DNA of 64,000 bases from Oscillospiraceae bacterium (GTDB lineage: Bacteria > Bacillota > Clostridia > Oscillospirales > Oscillospiraceae): assembly GCA_030625685.1 (NCBI GenBank), contig DAOUQJ010000003.1, positions 124,001 to 188,000 of the forward strand. The letters are read 5' to 3'. How positions within the stretch are numbered: the first letter of the stretch is position 1; the number at the start of each line of letters is the position of its first letter. The position numbers and the translations under genes are program-made. Positions 18,715 to 29,620 of this stretch are shown one piece after another. The notes under the pieces were generated by a model, which was given only the letters and a program-made list of their open reading frames with translations, made no database searches and had not been told where the DNA came from.

Positions 18715-20145
18715 TTAGAATGTCGAAAATCCTGTTTTCTCTTGAACTTTATATATTAACGATTTCCAACTACTATCTTCTTCATAGATGGAATAGTCTC
18801 CTGTGTATACTCCTTGTTCATTATTCCAGATGCGATCAAAATAGGCTAGCACTTCCAATACAATTTTATTATTTGATTTCGCTATAATCATAATGTCAGC
18901 TTCCATATTATAATTATCTAGATTTCTACGAGTAAAATTAGCAGAACCTCCAATTATAATAGTTTGTTCTTGAGTGTGTATTGCAATGATTTTTGCATGA
19001 AATTGCTCACCATTCGTTAGATACCATCGCAACTCAATATTTCCATTAGACTCTTCTAAAAGTTCATTTGCGACTTGTCTGTTAGGAATTCCATTCTTTT
19101 TAAATCCGAAGGCATCTTTATTGGGGTCTAAAATAACTCGAATAGAAACATTACGTTCAGATGCAGCGATGAGTTCTTCAATGACTTCTCTATGAGATAG
19201 ATAAAACATACCTAGATCAATACGATCTCCATCCTTTGTATTTTTAATATGTTTGAGTAATTCATTTAATATTTTATCCTCTGTTAGGACATGTAAAGTC
19301 GTCTCAGATAAAACTTTTGAAGAAGTTGATTCATAAGCAACATCTTGAATTTCTACTCCTGAGAATTTTGCAATTGCTTTTTCAGCTTCCAGCAAATAAG
19401 ACACAGCTTCTCCACTAAATTGAAATGCAATATTAGAATGGTGAGAACTTGCATCGTGTGGATTTGATGAACTGACCATTCCCTCATTTTCAGTTATCAG
19501 AACTTTACGATGATTTGCCTTAAAATTGAGCAATTTTAAGTAATTTCTAATTCCTACCTCAGGTCCATTGTCTCCAAAAGGATTATTCATCCAACCTATC
19601 TCTGGTGTTTTAAAATGCTGTATATAGGTTCGATAAAAGCCTGCATATAGTGGATTAGAATCTCGAATTTTACTTGAGTCTGTTATAATAACTTCAATAT
19701 CATTCTCTTTTAACTGTAATAACTGATTGTTTAAAACAGGTCCGTAACTGTTATTAATCTCATCTGTGATAAGATATACTTTTAAATCAGGGTATTTCTT
19801 CTTTTGTGTGATGAAAGCATCTGTTAAGAGTTGTGTTGAATTCGGAAAGTAAAAAGTCTCTGTGTTGTAATAATCATTGTATAAAAACAAATCGGCTACA
19901 ATAAAGCGCTCTGCATTTTCAATCATTTTTAGCTGTTCTGAAAAGATCGAATGTTCATGGACGAGTTCTTCATCTTTTGTATATGTTAAATCATATAAAA
20001 ACTCTAAATTCGTAACTGTTGCAGCAGGGCTCATATATGAAGTGCCTTCTGGTGTTTTGGTTGAGAACCCAAAATAAAGCGGAACAATAAGCAAACCTGC
20101 TAACACAAGGGGTTTAATAAAACGCTTTTTGCGTATGGACTTCAT
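18715..20145 (-). CDS. Phospholipase D-like domain protein with variant HKD motifs
   Basis: N-terminal TM; two HKD-like motifs NHRKVLITENEGMVSSSN and HAKIIAIHTQEQTIIIGGSAN. Confidence 0.85.
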   Translation of the reverse strand: MKSIRKKRFIKPLVLAGLLIVPLYFGFSTKTPEGTSYMSPAATVTNLEFLYDLTYTKDEELVHEHSIFSEQLKMIENAERFIVADLFLYNDYYNTETFYFPNSTQLLTDAFITQKKKYPDLKVYLITDEINNSYGPVLNNQLLQLKENDIEVIITDSSKIRDSNPLYAGFYRTYIQHFKTPEIGWMNNPFGDNGPEVGIRNYLKLLNFKANHRKVLITENEGMVSSSNPHDASSHHSNIAFQFSGEAVSYLLEAEKAIAKFSGVEIQDVAYESTSSKVLSETTLHVLTEDKILNELLKHIKNTKDGDRIDLGMFYLSHREVIEELIAASERNVSIRVILDPNKDAFGFKKNGIPNRQVANELLEESNGNIELRWYLTNGEQFHAKIIAIHTQEQTIIIGGSANFTRRNLDNYNMEADIMIIAKSNNKIVLEVLAYFDRIWNNEQGVYTGDYSIYEEDSSWKSLIYKVQEKTGFSTF

Positions 20146-20245
20146 AAAATAACTCCTTAATCATATGTAAATCAAAATCAATCATTTCATTGGTTTAACC
20201 ATTACAATATAACATATTCTGCCGAAATAAGGAAATACTTATCAA

Positions 20246-20286
20246 AAAAAGATTGGAGACACAAGCGGTATCTCCAATCTTTTCGT
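20246..20286. terminator. Intrinsic terminator
   Basis: AAAGATTGGAGA(C/T)AC ... GTATCTCCAATCTTTT hairpin. Confidence 0.75.
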
Positions 20287-20304
20287 CAGTTGAACTTTAT
20301 AAAA

Positions 20305-20757
20305 TTACTTATATGCAACAAATTGCCCCTCAAATTTTGCCAAAAGAGTCTCCCCTTCATAACAGAAAATCTCTAAAACCTGTTTGCCTTTATTATGCCT
20401 TCTGTACATATCCTTCAAGTGAACTAATTTACTTTCATCTTGTAGATTGCACTCTGCTACAAAATCATGTTTGATGGGATGATAGTATTCAATACTACTT
20501 CTTTGTATCACAATATGAGCGGTTGGATCTATCTCTTGAAAAATTGCATTCATCATAGACCAACCACATGTAACCATCAAACAGTTGATGCTACCACCAA
20601 AAGCGGTTTGCATATGATTGGCATTTGGCGCAAGCTCTGCCGTAATTCTCACTTTCAAAGAAGAAAATTCGAGAACATGAAAAGCCATCGCCTCAGTAAT
20701 TGGAATTTTTTCATGAAGCATTTTTTCAAACGTTACACTATCCATCGTCGTCTCCAA
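20305..20757 (-). CDS. YiiD-C-like / hotdog thioesterase domain protein
   Basis: ELAPNANHMQTAFGGSINCLMVTCGWSMMNAIF; thioesterase fold pattern. Confidence 0.75.
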   Translation of the reverse strand: METTMDSVTFEKMLHEKIPITEAMAFHVLEFSSLKVRITAELAPNANHMQTAFGGSINCLMVTCGWSMMNAIFQEIDPTAHIVIQRSSIEYYHPIKHDFVAECNLQDESKLVHLKDMYRRHNKGKQVLEIFCYEGETLLAKFEGQFVAYK

Positions 20758-20776
20758 TATAAAAATTACTATAAAA

Positions 20777-22369
20777 TTAAGAATTCAATTTTCGTTCTAG
20801 ATATTCATCATAAGTGGATACATAATCGAGTTTCCCATCTGGATGGAGTTCAATGACTCGATTTGCAATTGTTTGAATGAACTGATGGTCATGTGATGAA
20901 AAGAGAACAATACCCTTAAAGTCAGTCAATCCATTGTTGAGTGCAGTAATTGATTCCAAATCTAAGTGGTTGGTTGGCTGATCCAATACCAGTACATTAG
21001 AACCACTCATCATCATTCTCGCAAGCATACAACGCACTTTTTCGCCACCAGAAAGGACGTTAACAGGCTTAAATACGTCATCTCCTGAAAAGAGCATTCT
21101 TCCTAAAAATCCACGAAGATATGACTCTGATTTATCTTTAGAGTATTGTCTAAGCCACTCAAGAATCGTATCGTCGCAATTTTCGAAATAACTGGAGTTG
21201 TCTTTTGGAAAGTAAGACACCGATGTGCTAACGCCCCAACGTGTTTCCCCTTCTTCTGGTTGAATTTCTTCCATCAAAATTTTGAAGAACGTTGTATTGG
21301 CAATATCATGTCCACCAACAAAAGCAATTTTATCTTCTTTATTGACACGGAATGAGATGTTATTGAGAACTTTTTCACCATCAACAGAATGGCTCACGCC
21401 ATCGACTGCTAATATTTCTTTTCCAGGTTCACGGTCCATTTGATATCCTACATAAGGATATCTTCTAGAAGAGGCTGGCATTTCTTCAATAGAAATGGAG
21501 TCCAATAGTTTCTTTCTTGATGTAGCTTGTTTTGATTTAGATTTATTGGCAGAGAAACGTGCAATAAATGATTGCAATTCCTTTGCTTTTTCTTCCCTTT
21601 TTCTGTTTTGCTCACGCATCAAACGTTGAATGAGCATGCTAGATTCATACCAGAAATCATAGTTACCAGTGTACAGCTTGATTTTACCGTAGTCGATGTC
21701 AACGGTATGTGTACATACTGTATTGAGAAAATGTCTGTCATGAGAAACTAGAATTACGGTTCCTTCATATTCTAGTAAAAAGTCTTCTAACCAGTTGATT
21801 GATTGGACATCAAGATTGTTGGTAGGTTCGTCCAACAAAATAATATCTGGTTGACCAAAGAGTGCTTGTGCAAGCAAAACTTTCACTTTCTCACTACCTG
21901 TTAGCGTCTCCATGAGCGAATACTGAATATCCGTATCTAGACCCAAACCTTGCAATAGTTTTGCCACTTCAGTATCTGCTTCCCATCCATCGAGCTCTGC
22001 AAACTCTGCTTCAAGCTCAGATACCAAAATTCCATCTTCTTCAGAGAAATCTTCTTTGGCATACAAAGCATCTTTCTCTTGCATAATTTGGAATAGACGC
22101 GCATTGCCTTGAATGACTGTATCTAACACAGTGAACTCATCATACGCATAGTGGTCTTGTTTGAGTACAGACATCCGTTCTTCTTTTCCAATGGAAACTT
22201 CACCAGTCGTTGAATCCAATTCGCCGGACAAAATTTTTAAAAAAGTTGATTTACCAGCACCATTTGCACCGATAATACCGTAGCAATTTCCTGGCATAAA
22301 CTTGAGATTAACATCACTAAATAGTTTTGCACCAGAAAAGCTGAAACTGAGATTTGTTATAGTAATCAA
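20777..22369 (-). CDS. ABC-F family ATPase (YbiT-like)
   Basis: Two ABC domains, GANGAGKSTFLKILSG, LLDEPTNNLDVQSINWLEDFL, LSGGEKVRCMLARMMMS. Confidence 0.93.
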   Translation of the reverse strand: MITITNLSFSFSGAKLFSDVNLKFMPGNCYGIIGANGAGKSTFLKILSGELDSTTGEVSIGKEERMSVLKQDHYAYDEFTVLDTVIQGNARLFQIMQEKDALYAKEDFSEEDGILVSELEAEFAELDGWEADTEVAKLLQGLGLDTDIQYSLMETLTGSEKVKVLLAQALFGQPDIILLDEPTNNLDVQSINWLEDFLLEYEGTVILVSHDRHFLNTVCTHTVDIDYGKIKLYTGNYDFWYESSMLIQRLMREQNRKREEKAKELQSFIARFSANKSKSKQATSRKKLLDSISIEEMPASSRRYPYVGYQMDREPGKEILAVDGVSHSVDGEKVLNNISFRVNKEDKIAFVGGHDIANTTFFKILMEEIQPEEGETRWGVSTSVSYFPKDNSSYFENCDDTILEWLRQYSKDKSESYLRGFLGRMLFSGDDVFKPVNVLSGGEKVRCMLARMMMSGSNVLVLDQPTNHLDLESITALNNGLTDFKGIVLFSSHDHQFIQTIANRVIELHPDGKLDYVSTYDEYLERKLNS

Positions 22370-22639
22370 GGTTCCTCCAAAAATATATATAAAATTTCAA
22401 GTTGAAATTATATACTAATTACTGCAAATATGCAATCAATTCAAAGAATAATCAATGAAACGCATAAAAATCAAAGAGATTTTATCATAATTTTGTGTGA
22501 AAAGCATTTCCTCTAACAAACAATATATTTTATCATTACACTTTGATTCAATATTTTGCAAAACGAATATCTTTTTGAAGGATACCTTAAAACCAATACA
22601 TTTTATCTATAAATATCATTTAATCAAACATATTCTTCA

Positions 22640-24421
22640 TTATTTCTCTTTTTTCACATTCTGTTTTCTTAGTATTTTCGCGATTTGTTTAGAAATTTTA
22701 CTTCTGGTATTCATTATCCACTCTTCATCATAAGAGAAACCAAGTGCTTTTGAACATGAATAATACAAATTCACTCTCTGATAATATACTTCATATTCTG
22801 CCGATGTTTGACATGCAACCTGTGGCTTTTCTAATTCAGTACACTTGGCACGAAAAGAAGTGTTCATATAGTCAGTAAATTGCGCCAATAACACAGGGTT
22901 TCCTGTATCAAATGGCACTTGCATCAGTTTCCATTGCAACTTTTCAGGCAACTGATATTCTTTCAATAAATCTAAAATCAATAAATAGTTACTAATGTCT
23001 TTTTTGCGATAGTAAGACAATGTTACAGCTTCATTTGACCAAAGCGCCAATTTCTCTTGTAGCGGCAACAACCCTATTTGCAGTATTGATTCACTAGGCC
23101 CTATGACTGCTTGCTCAATTCTTTCGTCTTTAGCGTTTAGTTGCTGATAAATAAAATCCATGTTGTTGTCTTCTAAACAAGAGACATATCCAACAGGATA
23201 AATACCAATTCTTCCAGCACGACCTGCGATTTGCTTTACCTCTTGACTTGTAAGCAGTCGCACTTCTTCCCCATCAAATTTACTAATCTCACTGAAAATT
23301 AGTCGCTCAATCGGCAAATTGATTCCCATCCCAATTGCATCTGTTGCAATGAGTATCGGATGCGTACCATTAACAAACAGTTCATACTGTTCTCGCCTTA
23401 CTTCAGGAGGTAAATCACCATATATAACACTACTTAGTATTCCAATCCGTCTATAATACTCTGCATAGGTCAATACACTACGTTTTGAAAATGCAACAAG
23501 TGCATCTCCTTTTTTAACCTCTTTGATTTTTACTGGTTTTTCTTCTACTTCTAATGGCACCAAACGAGTGTATTCTTTAAACTCATATTCATCTCCGCAA
23601 TCTTCTATCATTTGAATCAATTGCTGTTTTGCTAAGGCTGCACCACATAGATGAATTTCTGCGCATTGTATTCCCAAAATAGCTTTTGTCCAAGCATCAC
23701 CTCTTTGCATATCAGCCAATAGCTGCACTTCATCTATCACCGCAACTTGATAACGTTTACTGATATCTAATTTTTCTACCGTGCAAGAACTATGTTTTGC
23801 ATCTTGAATCAATATCTCTTCTTCGCCTGTCAGCAAATTGCACAAAACGCCTTCGTTGTTGAGCCGTTCATAGTTTTCAAGAGCTAAAATTCGCAAGGGA
23901 GCAAGATAGACACCTTGTTCTGATTGCTTTAAGCGCTGCAATGCTTCATAAGTTTTTCCAGTGTTTGTGTCACCTAAGTGGAGGAAAAACTTCCTCTTGT
24001 TACGGCGCGTTTCTCTGTATTCTTCAGATGGATTTTCAGGTAAATAGCGCTGAAACTCTACAGACATCATCTTGGGAATATGACTAGTAATAAGAACCGA
24101 TAATATTCCTGACTTTAAATACCCATTATAATCAGATGAAATGATGTCAGTAAATAAATAATCCGTTTGATTTCTGGTATTATACTGTGATAACAATTTT
24201 TCTGACACTTCATCTAATACGGAAACATAATTCGCCAATAATTGCTCGTAGCCTGAGATATGTTGATATTGAAACCCTTTCACATCTCTGATGAGTTTTC
24301 GAATGATTACTTCATGGTGAAATAAATTACGTGCTTTTACATTTTTGAGGCCATTTTTAACCTTCGGATAGCGTTTTTTCAAACGCTCAAACGCTTGTCT
24401 CATTTTTTGTTCTTTTTTCAT
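22640..24421 (-). CDS. SUV3-like DExH RNA helicase
   Basis: HLGDTNTGKTYEALQRLKQSEQGVYLAPLRILALENYERLNNEGVLCNLLTGEEE, AVIDEVQLLADMQRGDAWTKAILG, ATDAIGMGINLPIERLIFSE, QIAGRAGRIG. Confidence 0.85.
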   Translation of the reverse strand: MKKEQKMRQAFERLKKRYPKVKNGLKNVKARNLFHHEVIIRKLIRDVKGFQYQHISGYEQLLANYVSVLDEVSEKLLSQYNTRNQTDYLFTDIISSDYNGYLKSGILSVLITSHIPKMMSVEFQRYLPENPSEEYRETRRNKRKFFLHLGDTNTGKTYEALQRLKQSEQGVYLAPLRILALENYERLNNEGVLCNLLTGEEEILIQDAKHSSCTVEKLDISKRYQVAVIDEVQLLADMQRGDAWTKAILGIQCAEIHLCGAALAKQQLIQMIEDCGDEYEFKEYTRLVPLEVEEKPVKIKEVKKGDALVAFSKRSVLTYAEYYRRIGILSSVIYGDLPPEVRREQYELFVNGTHPILIATDAIGMGINLPIERLIFSEISKFDGEEVRLLTSQEVKQIAGRAGRIGIYPVGYVSCLEDNNMDFIYQQLNAKDERIEQAVIGPSESILQIGLLPLQEKLALWSNEAVTLSYYRKKDISNYLLILDLLKEYQLPEKLQWKLMQVPFDTGNPVLLAQFTDYMNTSFRAKCTELEKPQVACQTSAEYEVYYQRVNLYYSCSKALGFSYDEEWIMNTRSKISKQIAKILRKQNVKKEK

Positions 24422-24530
24422 GTTGGTATCACCCAGTTTTTAGATTTATTTCATAGGTTTGCTCATTTACTGAAATATGATGCAGAATATATAACACAAA
24501 AGCTGAAATACTATTGTTGGAGGTGTTATT

Positions 24531-24641
24531 ATGGCTAATTTAAAGCAATCGGAAAAAGAAAATATGAAAGCGAATCCAAGAACTGAAAACAAAGAGTTTA
24601 ATACTAAAAAGCAAGCTCTTGGAGTAAACACAAAACGATGA
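24531..24641 (+). CDS. 36-aa hydrophilic small protein
   Basis: MANLKQSEKENMKANPRTENKEFNTKKQALGVNTKR; GGAGG SD at proper spacing; stop overlaps start of next CDS (ATGA); not in ORF track. Confidence 0.7.
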   Translation: MANLKQSEKENMKANPRTENKEFNTKKQALGVNTKR

Positions 24642-25270
24642 CGATATCAGAACGGTATATCCAAATCACAAAACACTTATGTCAAGATAAAAACCCTTCA
24701 ACCTTTTTGAATATGCTTATGGCAGAAGGTGCATTTTCGTGCTATCCATTTTATATGTTGACTGATATGCAAAAGACACCTCAATCACCCATCTATCATC
24801 CTGAAGGAAACGTTTGGAATCACACATGCCTTGTAGTGGACGAAGCTGCAAAAATGAGAGAGCAAAGTGCAAACCCAATTGTCTTTATGTGGGCTGCTCT
24901 ACTTCATGATATTGGTAAACCAAGTACAACTAAAAAGCGTCGTGGTAAATATACTTCATATGATCATGAAAAAGTTGGTATGCAGTTAACTGTAGAATTC
25001 TTATCCGTACTCACTGAAGACATTGAATTCATTCAACAAGTAAGTCAGCTTGTCCGTTTTCACATGCAACCGTTATTTGTCCTCAAAGATTTACCGTTTG
25101 CAGAACTTGATTATATGGTCAAACAAACAAACGTGGACGAAATTGCATTGTTAGGATTTTGCGACCGGATGGGCAGAGGAAATAGTAACTATGCCAAAGA
25201 AAAATCAAACAAGCAGGCATTTCTGAATAAATGTAATGCACATGAATATAGGCACCAACCAACAATGTAA
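24638..25270 (+). CDS. HD-domain phosphohydrolase (HDIG type)
   Basis: HPEGNVWNHTCLVVDEAA ... ALLHDIGKPSTT ... YTSYDHEKVGMQ. Confidence 0.88.
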   Translation: MTISERYIQITKHLCQDKNPSTFLNMLMAEGAFSCYPFYMLTDMQKTPQSPIYHPEGNVWNHTCLVVDEAAKMREQSANPIVFMWAALLHDIGKPSTTKKRRGKYTSYDHEKVGMQLTVEFLSVLTEDIEFIQQVSQLVRFHMQPLFVLKDLPFAELDYMVKQTNVDEIALLGFCDRMGRGNSNYAKEKSNKQAFLNKCNAHEYRHQPTM

Positions 25271-25312
25271 TCTAAGCAAAAATTAATTTCAAGTTATCTA
25301 TATTATACTGAT

Positions 25313-25353
25313 AAAAGAAGAACGTTTCAAATTAAGTGAAACGTTCTTCTTTT
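25313..25353. terminator. Bidirectional intrinsic terminator
   Basis: AAAAGAAGAACGTTTCA / TGAAACGTTCTTCTTTT. Confidence 0.88.
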
Positions 25354-25355
25354 CT

Positions 25356-25523
25356 TCAGTGTTTTGGTGGTACTGATTGAATCTTTGAATACGCTTCTAG
25401 CTCTTCATCATCTGTGGGGATAGATGGGGTGATTCCTGTCATACCTGTGGCTGAGGCTACTGAATTCAAATCATAAACCTTATCAAATACTTCTTGCCTA
25501 AACTTATTTTTATATTCACTCAT
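25356..25523 (-). CDS. Small protein of unknown function (55 aa)
   Basis: MSEYKNKFRQEVFDKVYDLNSVASATGMTGITPSIPTDDEELEAYSKIQSVPPKH; GAAAGGAA SD before MSEYK; internal to listed ORF 25356..25622. Confidence 0.65.
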   Translation of the reverse strand: MSEYKNKFRQEVFDKVYDLNSVASATGMTGITPSIPTDDEELEAYSKIQSVPPKH

Positions 25524-25731
25524 AATTAAATTCCTTTCATACATATGAACAACATTAGTATGCACCAAATCAAATGAAATATGAGACAATTCGAATATTA
25601 AGATTTTTAATTCCTTTTCCATGGAAACTTATAACACAAATGATTTTTCTGTATCCTAAGTATAGTCAAATAAAGAAAAAAGTAAGAGATGCCCCATGTA
25701 GAGCACCCCCTTACTTTTAATTTAACAGTCT

Positions 25732-26352
25732 TTAGTTTCTAATAAACATTTGTGTCCAATATAATGTGCCATTCGCACTTTTTGCGACACCAACACCAAT
25801 TTGGTTAAACTTTGCACTCAAAATGTTTTCACGATGTCCAGTAGAATTCATCCATGCATCCATAACTTCCTTTGGAGTGCGCTGTCCATACGCTATATTT
25901 TCACCAGCAGCAGTGTAACGTATGCCAAAGTCTTGCATCATTTTAAACGGCGATCCATACGTTGGAGATGTGTGTGAAAAATAGTTTTTATCTATCATAT
26001 CTTGAGATTTATATCGAGCAACTCGAGCAAGTTCCCAATTTGATTGAAGAGGATTTAGTCCATATCGTGCTCTTTCCTCATTGACCAAATCAACAACCTG
26101 TTGCTCAATACTCTTTACTTCATCTTTATTTGGTACGCTTATTTTATCTCCAGGATAAATGAGTGAAGGATTTTTAATGTGCGGATTTGCACTAATAATT
26201 TCACTCAACCCAACTTCATACTTCACAGCAATTTTCCACATGCTATCTCCACGTACAACTACATGTGTATCATTCGCCGCAAGCACTTGCATTGGCGCAC
26301 AAACAATTGTTAAAACAAAAACGATTCCAATTAATTTCTTTAGTAATTTCAT
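25732..26352 (-). CDS. LysM + CAP/SCP domain secreted protein (YkwD-like)
   Basis: Signal peptide; LysM VVVRGDSMWKIAVKYEVGLSEIISANPHI...YPGDKISVP; CAP VNEERARYGLNPLQ, HTSPTYGSPFKMM, AGENIAYGQRTPKEVMDAWMNSTGHRENIL. Confidence 0.93.
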   Translation of the reverse strand: MKLLKKLIGIVFVLTIVCAPMQVLAANDTHVVVRGDSMWKIAVKYEVGLSEIISANPHIKNPSLIYPGDKISVPNKDEVKSIEQQVVDLVNEERARYGLNPLQSNWELARVARYKSQDMIDKNYFSHTSPTYGSPFKMMQDFGIRYTAAGENIAYGQRTPKEVMDAWMNSTGHRENILSAKFNQIGVGVAKSANGTLYWTQMFIRN

Positions 26353-26525
26353 GATTATCCTCCTTACAGTAAGCTAGAGTCAGCTTACCATAAATCACAA
26401 AACAATTCTAAAGTTAAATATTGTGAAATTTCCGAATTTGTAGAAATATCCACTGATATTTTATAAATATTAACTATAATACCTTATATTTATTTCAAAA
26501 TTCATTACACATACTGAGAAAACAA

Positions 26526-27845
26526 TCAATTCAAAAAGTCTTTCAATCTTTTGGAACGACTTGGGTGGCGCAGTTTTCTCAAAGCTTTTGCTTCAATTTG
26601 ACGAATACGTTCTCTGGTTACATTAAACTCTTTTCCAACTTCTTCTAGTGTACGTGTACGACCATCTTCAATCCCAAAACGCAGTTTAAGTACACGCTCT
26701 TCTCTTGGTGTTAAAGTACTCAAAACTTCCACCAATTGTTCTTTGAGCAATGTAAAGGAGGCAGCTTCAGAAGGTTCAGAAGCTTCTTCGTCTGGAATGA
26801 AATCACCTAGGTGTGAATCTTCTTCTTCACCAATCGGAGTTTCTAAGCTCACGGGCTCTTGCGCAATTTTAAGAATTTCGCGCACTTTGTCTACAGGCAT
26901 ACCCATCTCTTCTGATATTTCTTCAGGAGATGGATCATGTCCCAATTCTTGTAACAGCTGTCTTGATACACGAATAACTTTATTGATGGTTTCAACCATA
27001 TGCACTGGAATACGAATCGTTCTTGCTTGGTCTGCAATCGCTCTTGTAATTGCTTGACGAATCCACCATGTTGCATAGGTAGAAAACTTATACCCTTTGT
27101 TGTAATCAAATTTTTCAACTGCTTTAATAAGCCCTAGATTTCCTTCTTGAATTAAATCCAAAAACAGCATACCACGTCCTACATAACGCTTTGCGATAGA
27201 AACCACCAAGCGCAAGTTAGATTCTGCTAGACGTTGTTTTGCTAAATGTCCTTTTCGAACCATTCTTTTTAGTTCTATTTCTTCTTGTGTACGTTCAGAA
27301 TGATCGTCATTTTGTTCTCTTATTTCATTGAGCTCATCGAGTTTGATTTTTGCTTCTGCTCCAAATTCCATCGCTTTCGCAAGTAAAATTTCTTCGTCAG
27401 ATGTAAGCAAATTGACTTTACCAATCTCTTTTAAGTACATGCGGACTGGATCATCAATACCAAATGAATCAACCAAAGTTTTAGGATCAATGATTTCCTC
27501 TTCAGGAAGTTCTTCTAACTCCTCTGCAGGAGGGTCTATCGTTTCATTCAGATCAGGAAGATATGCATCCGTCGTAGTCTCTATTCCTAGATTTTCTAGC
27601 GCGTCATAGATTTTATCCATATGCTCTGACTCAAGGTCCATTTCTTCTAAAACATCCATTAATTCAGATGCACTCAAGTTACCCTTTTTTTGTCCTTTTT
27701 CAATCAGATCGCCTAGCTTCTCAACCCCTTGAACTGCTGGGATTATTTTAATAATTTCTTCTCTACCACGCAACGTTACTTGCTCTGTCTCTTGCTTTGT
27801 GCCTTCTTCTAGTAAAACTTCATCTTTTGTTTTATTCTCGTCCAT
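26526..27845 (-). CDS. rpoD: Primary RNA polymerase sigma factor
   Basis: Regions 1.1-4.2: [75 protein letters not shown]; start at MDENK with GGGAG SD. Confidence 0.98.
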   Translation of the reverse strand: MDENKTKDEVLLEEGTKQETEQVTLRGREEIIKIIPAVQGVEKLGDLIEKGQKKGNLSASELMDVLEEMDLESEHMDKIYDALENLGIETTTDAYLPDLNETIDPPAEELEELPEEEIIDPKTLVDSFGIDDPVRMYLKEIGKVNLLTSDEEILLAKAMEFGAEAKIKLDELNEIREQNDDHSERTQEEIELKRMVRKGHLAKQRLAESNLRLVVSIAKRYVGRGMLFLDLIQEGNLGLIKAVEKFDYNKGYKFSTYATWWIRQAITRAIADQARTIRIPVHMVETINKVIRVSRQLLQELGHDPSPEEISEEMGMPVDKVREILKIAQEPVSLETPIGEEEDSHLGDFIPDEEASEPSEAASFTLLKEQLVEVLSTLTPREERVLKLRFGIEDGRTRTLEEVGKEFNVTRERIRQIEAKALRKLRHPSRSKRLKDFLN

Positions 27846-27847
27846 GT

Positions 27848-29599
27848 TCACATCTCCCATGATTTTTTCTTTTGGTAGTTTTCTCGTGCGCGCAAGAGTA
27901 TATCATCATCACTCAATCCACCGCTTGCGATATATTCTGATTCTATAATAGATATATATTCTTTCAACGTTTCACTGCTACGTTTGAGACTTTCGGGTTT
28001 ATTTAAAACCGACACTAGGTGCGACATTTCCTCAGAAGATAACATTGACGTAAGTGAATCGAAACTCAACTTTCTTCCATCTTTATTTTGCTGACAAAAT
28101 TCTTCAAACACTTTTCCTAAAAAAGGAGAACTAAATGATTGGCTTTTCATGTGGTCAACATTTTGAAAAAGAGAGTTATCTAACATCAACAGGCGAATGA
28201 CGCCTTCTTCAGCCAAAGCAGACCTGACATTTTCATACCGCAATTGTCTCGACTTTGGTTGAGCATCTTGAGTTGGCACAGCTATTTTTCGCTGTTGTTT
28301 TTTCTTAATCTTTGATATATTGATTTTATAAGCCCGATTGACATCCTGCATCACTGCATCTTTTGCAATATCAGTGATCATGGAAATTCGCCCTGCATAT
28401 ACTTCACGTTCCATTGCACTTGGCAACGTGGCAATCATTTGTGATGTTTCTTTGGCAAATTCAATCTTTTGCATGGGTTCTGCTAAATCATATTTTCTTT
28501 GAATGTGTGCAATCTGATAATCAATATGATTTTCAGAATCATTGAGCAGTTTTTCAAATCGCTCTTTTCCAAATTTTTTGATGAATTCGTCTGGATCTTT
28601 GGCGCCCTGCATTTGAAGTACTTTTACCTTAAGACCAGCTTTTTCAAGAAAGCTTATTGCTCTATTTGCAGCGGCAACTCCAGCATCATCTGAGTCAAAG
28701 GCTAGTATTACTTCTTTGGTATATTTAGATAGCAGTGTGGCATGTTTAGCTGTAAAAGCAGTTCCTAAACTTGCGACGGCACCATCAAATCCCGCTTGGT
28801 GCAGAGCTATCGTATCCATGTATCCTTCTGTCAAGATTAGTTTATCCATTTTACTTTGTTTTGCAAAATTGAGTGCGTATACATGTTGACTTTTGTTAAA
28901 TAGAATGGAATCAGGTGAATTGAGATACTTTGGCATAGAATCATCTAAAACACGTCCACCAAAGCCAATCACATCACCCCGCACATCAATGATCGGAAAC
29001 ATCACTCGATTTCGAAATCGATCATAAATTCGTCCATTTTGAGCACTGGTTGCTAGACCAGCATCCAAAAGTTCCATTTTGCTGTACCCCAACTTGATCA
29101 TGGCTTGCAACAAATGATCCCATCCGTCTTGTGCAAACCCTAGTCCAAATCGTGTTATGGTGGCTTTTGTGATTTTTCTATTTTGTAAATATGTCAAAGC
29201 TACTTGTCCACCATAGTCATATAGTGACATATAAAAAAATCGAGCAGCTTCCTTATTCAGAGCCAATAATCTTTGCTTTTTTTTAATAAAGGAATCATCC
29301 GCATTATTCTCTGGTATCGTTACACCAACTTTTTTAGCCAATACATGTATAGCGTCAATAAACGGGATTTGTTCGACTTCCATAATAAAAGAAATTACTC
29401 CGCCACCTTTCCCGCACCCAAAACAATGGTACATTTGCCGATCCGGCACAACATGAAACGACGGTGTATTCTCACCATGAAATGGACATAGGCCCCAATA
29501 ACTATTTCCTTTTTGATTGAGAGACAAATAATCGGAAATGATATCAACAATATCACACCTTGCAATAATTTCATCAATAACTTGTGGTGCAATTGCCAA
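27848..29599 (-). CDS. dnaG: DNA primase
   Basis: Zn finger [62 protein letters not shown]. Confidence 0.98.
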   Translation of the reverse strand: MAIAPQVIDEIIARCDIVDIISDYLSLNQKGNSYWGLCPFHGENTPSFHVVPDRQMYHCFGCGKGGGVISFIMEVEQIPFIDAIHVLAKKVGVTIPENNADDSFIKKKQRLLALNKEAARFFYMSLYDYGGQVALTYLQNRKITKATITRFGLGFAQDGWDHLLQAMIKLGYSKMELLDAGLATSAQNGRIYDRFRNRVMFPIIDVRGDVIGFGGRVLDDSMPKYLNSPDSILFNKSQHVYALNFAKQSKMDKLILTEGYMDTIALHQAGFDGAVASLGTAFTAKHATLLSKYTKEVILAFDSDDAGVAAANRAISFLEKAGLKVKVLQMQGAKDPDEFIKKFGKERFEKLLNDSENHIDYQIAHIQRKYDLAEPMQKIEFAKETSQMIATLPSAMEREVYAGRISMITDIAKDAVMQDVNRAYKINISKIKKKQQRKIAVPTQDAQPKSRQLRYENVRSALAEEGVIRLLMLDNSLFQNVDHMKSQSFSSPFLGKVFEEFCQQNKDGRKLSFDSLTSMLSSEEMSHLVSVLNKPESLKRSSETLKEYISIIESEYIASGGLSDDDILLRARENYQKKKSWEM

Positions 29600-29620
29600 T
29601 ATTCTCTCCTCCTTATGCTA

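Noticed and set aside
24638-25270. HD protein as a toxin/defence or CRISPR-associated HD nuclease
   Set aside because: Sequence reads as an ordinary HDIG phosphohydrolase and there is no defence-gene neighbourhood or CRISPR array.
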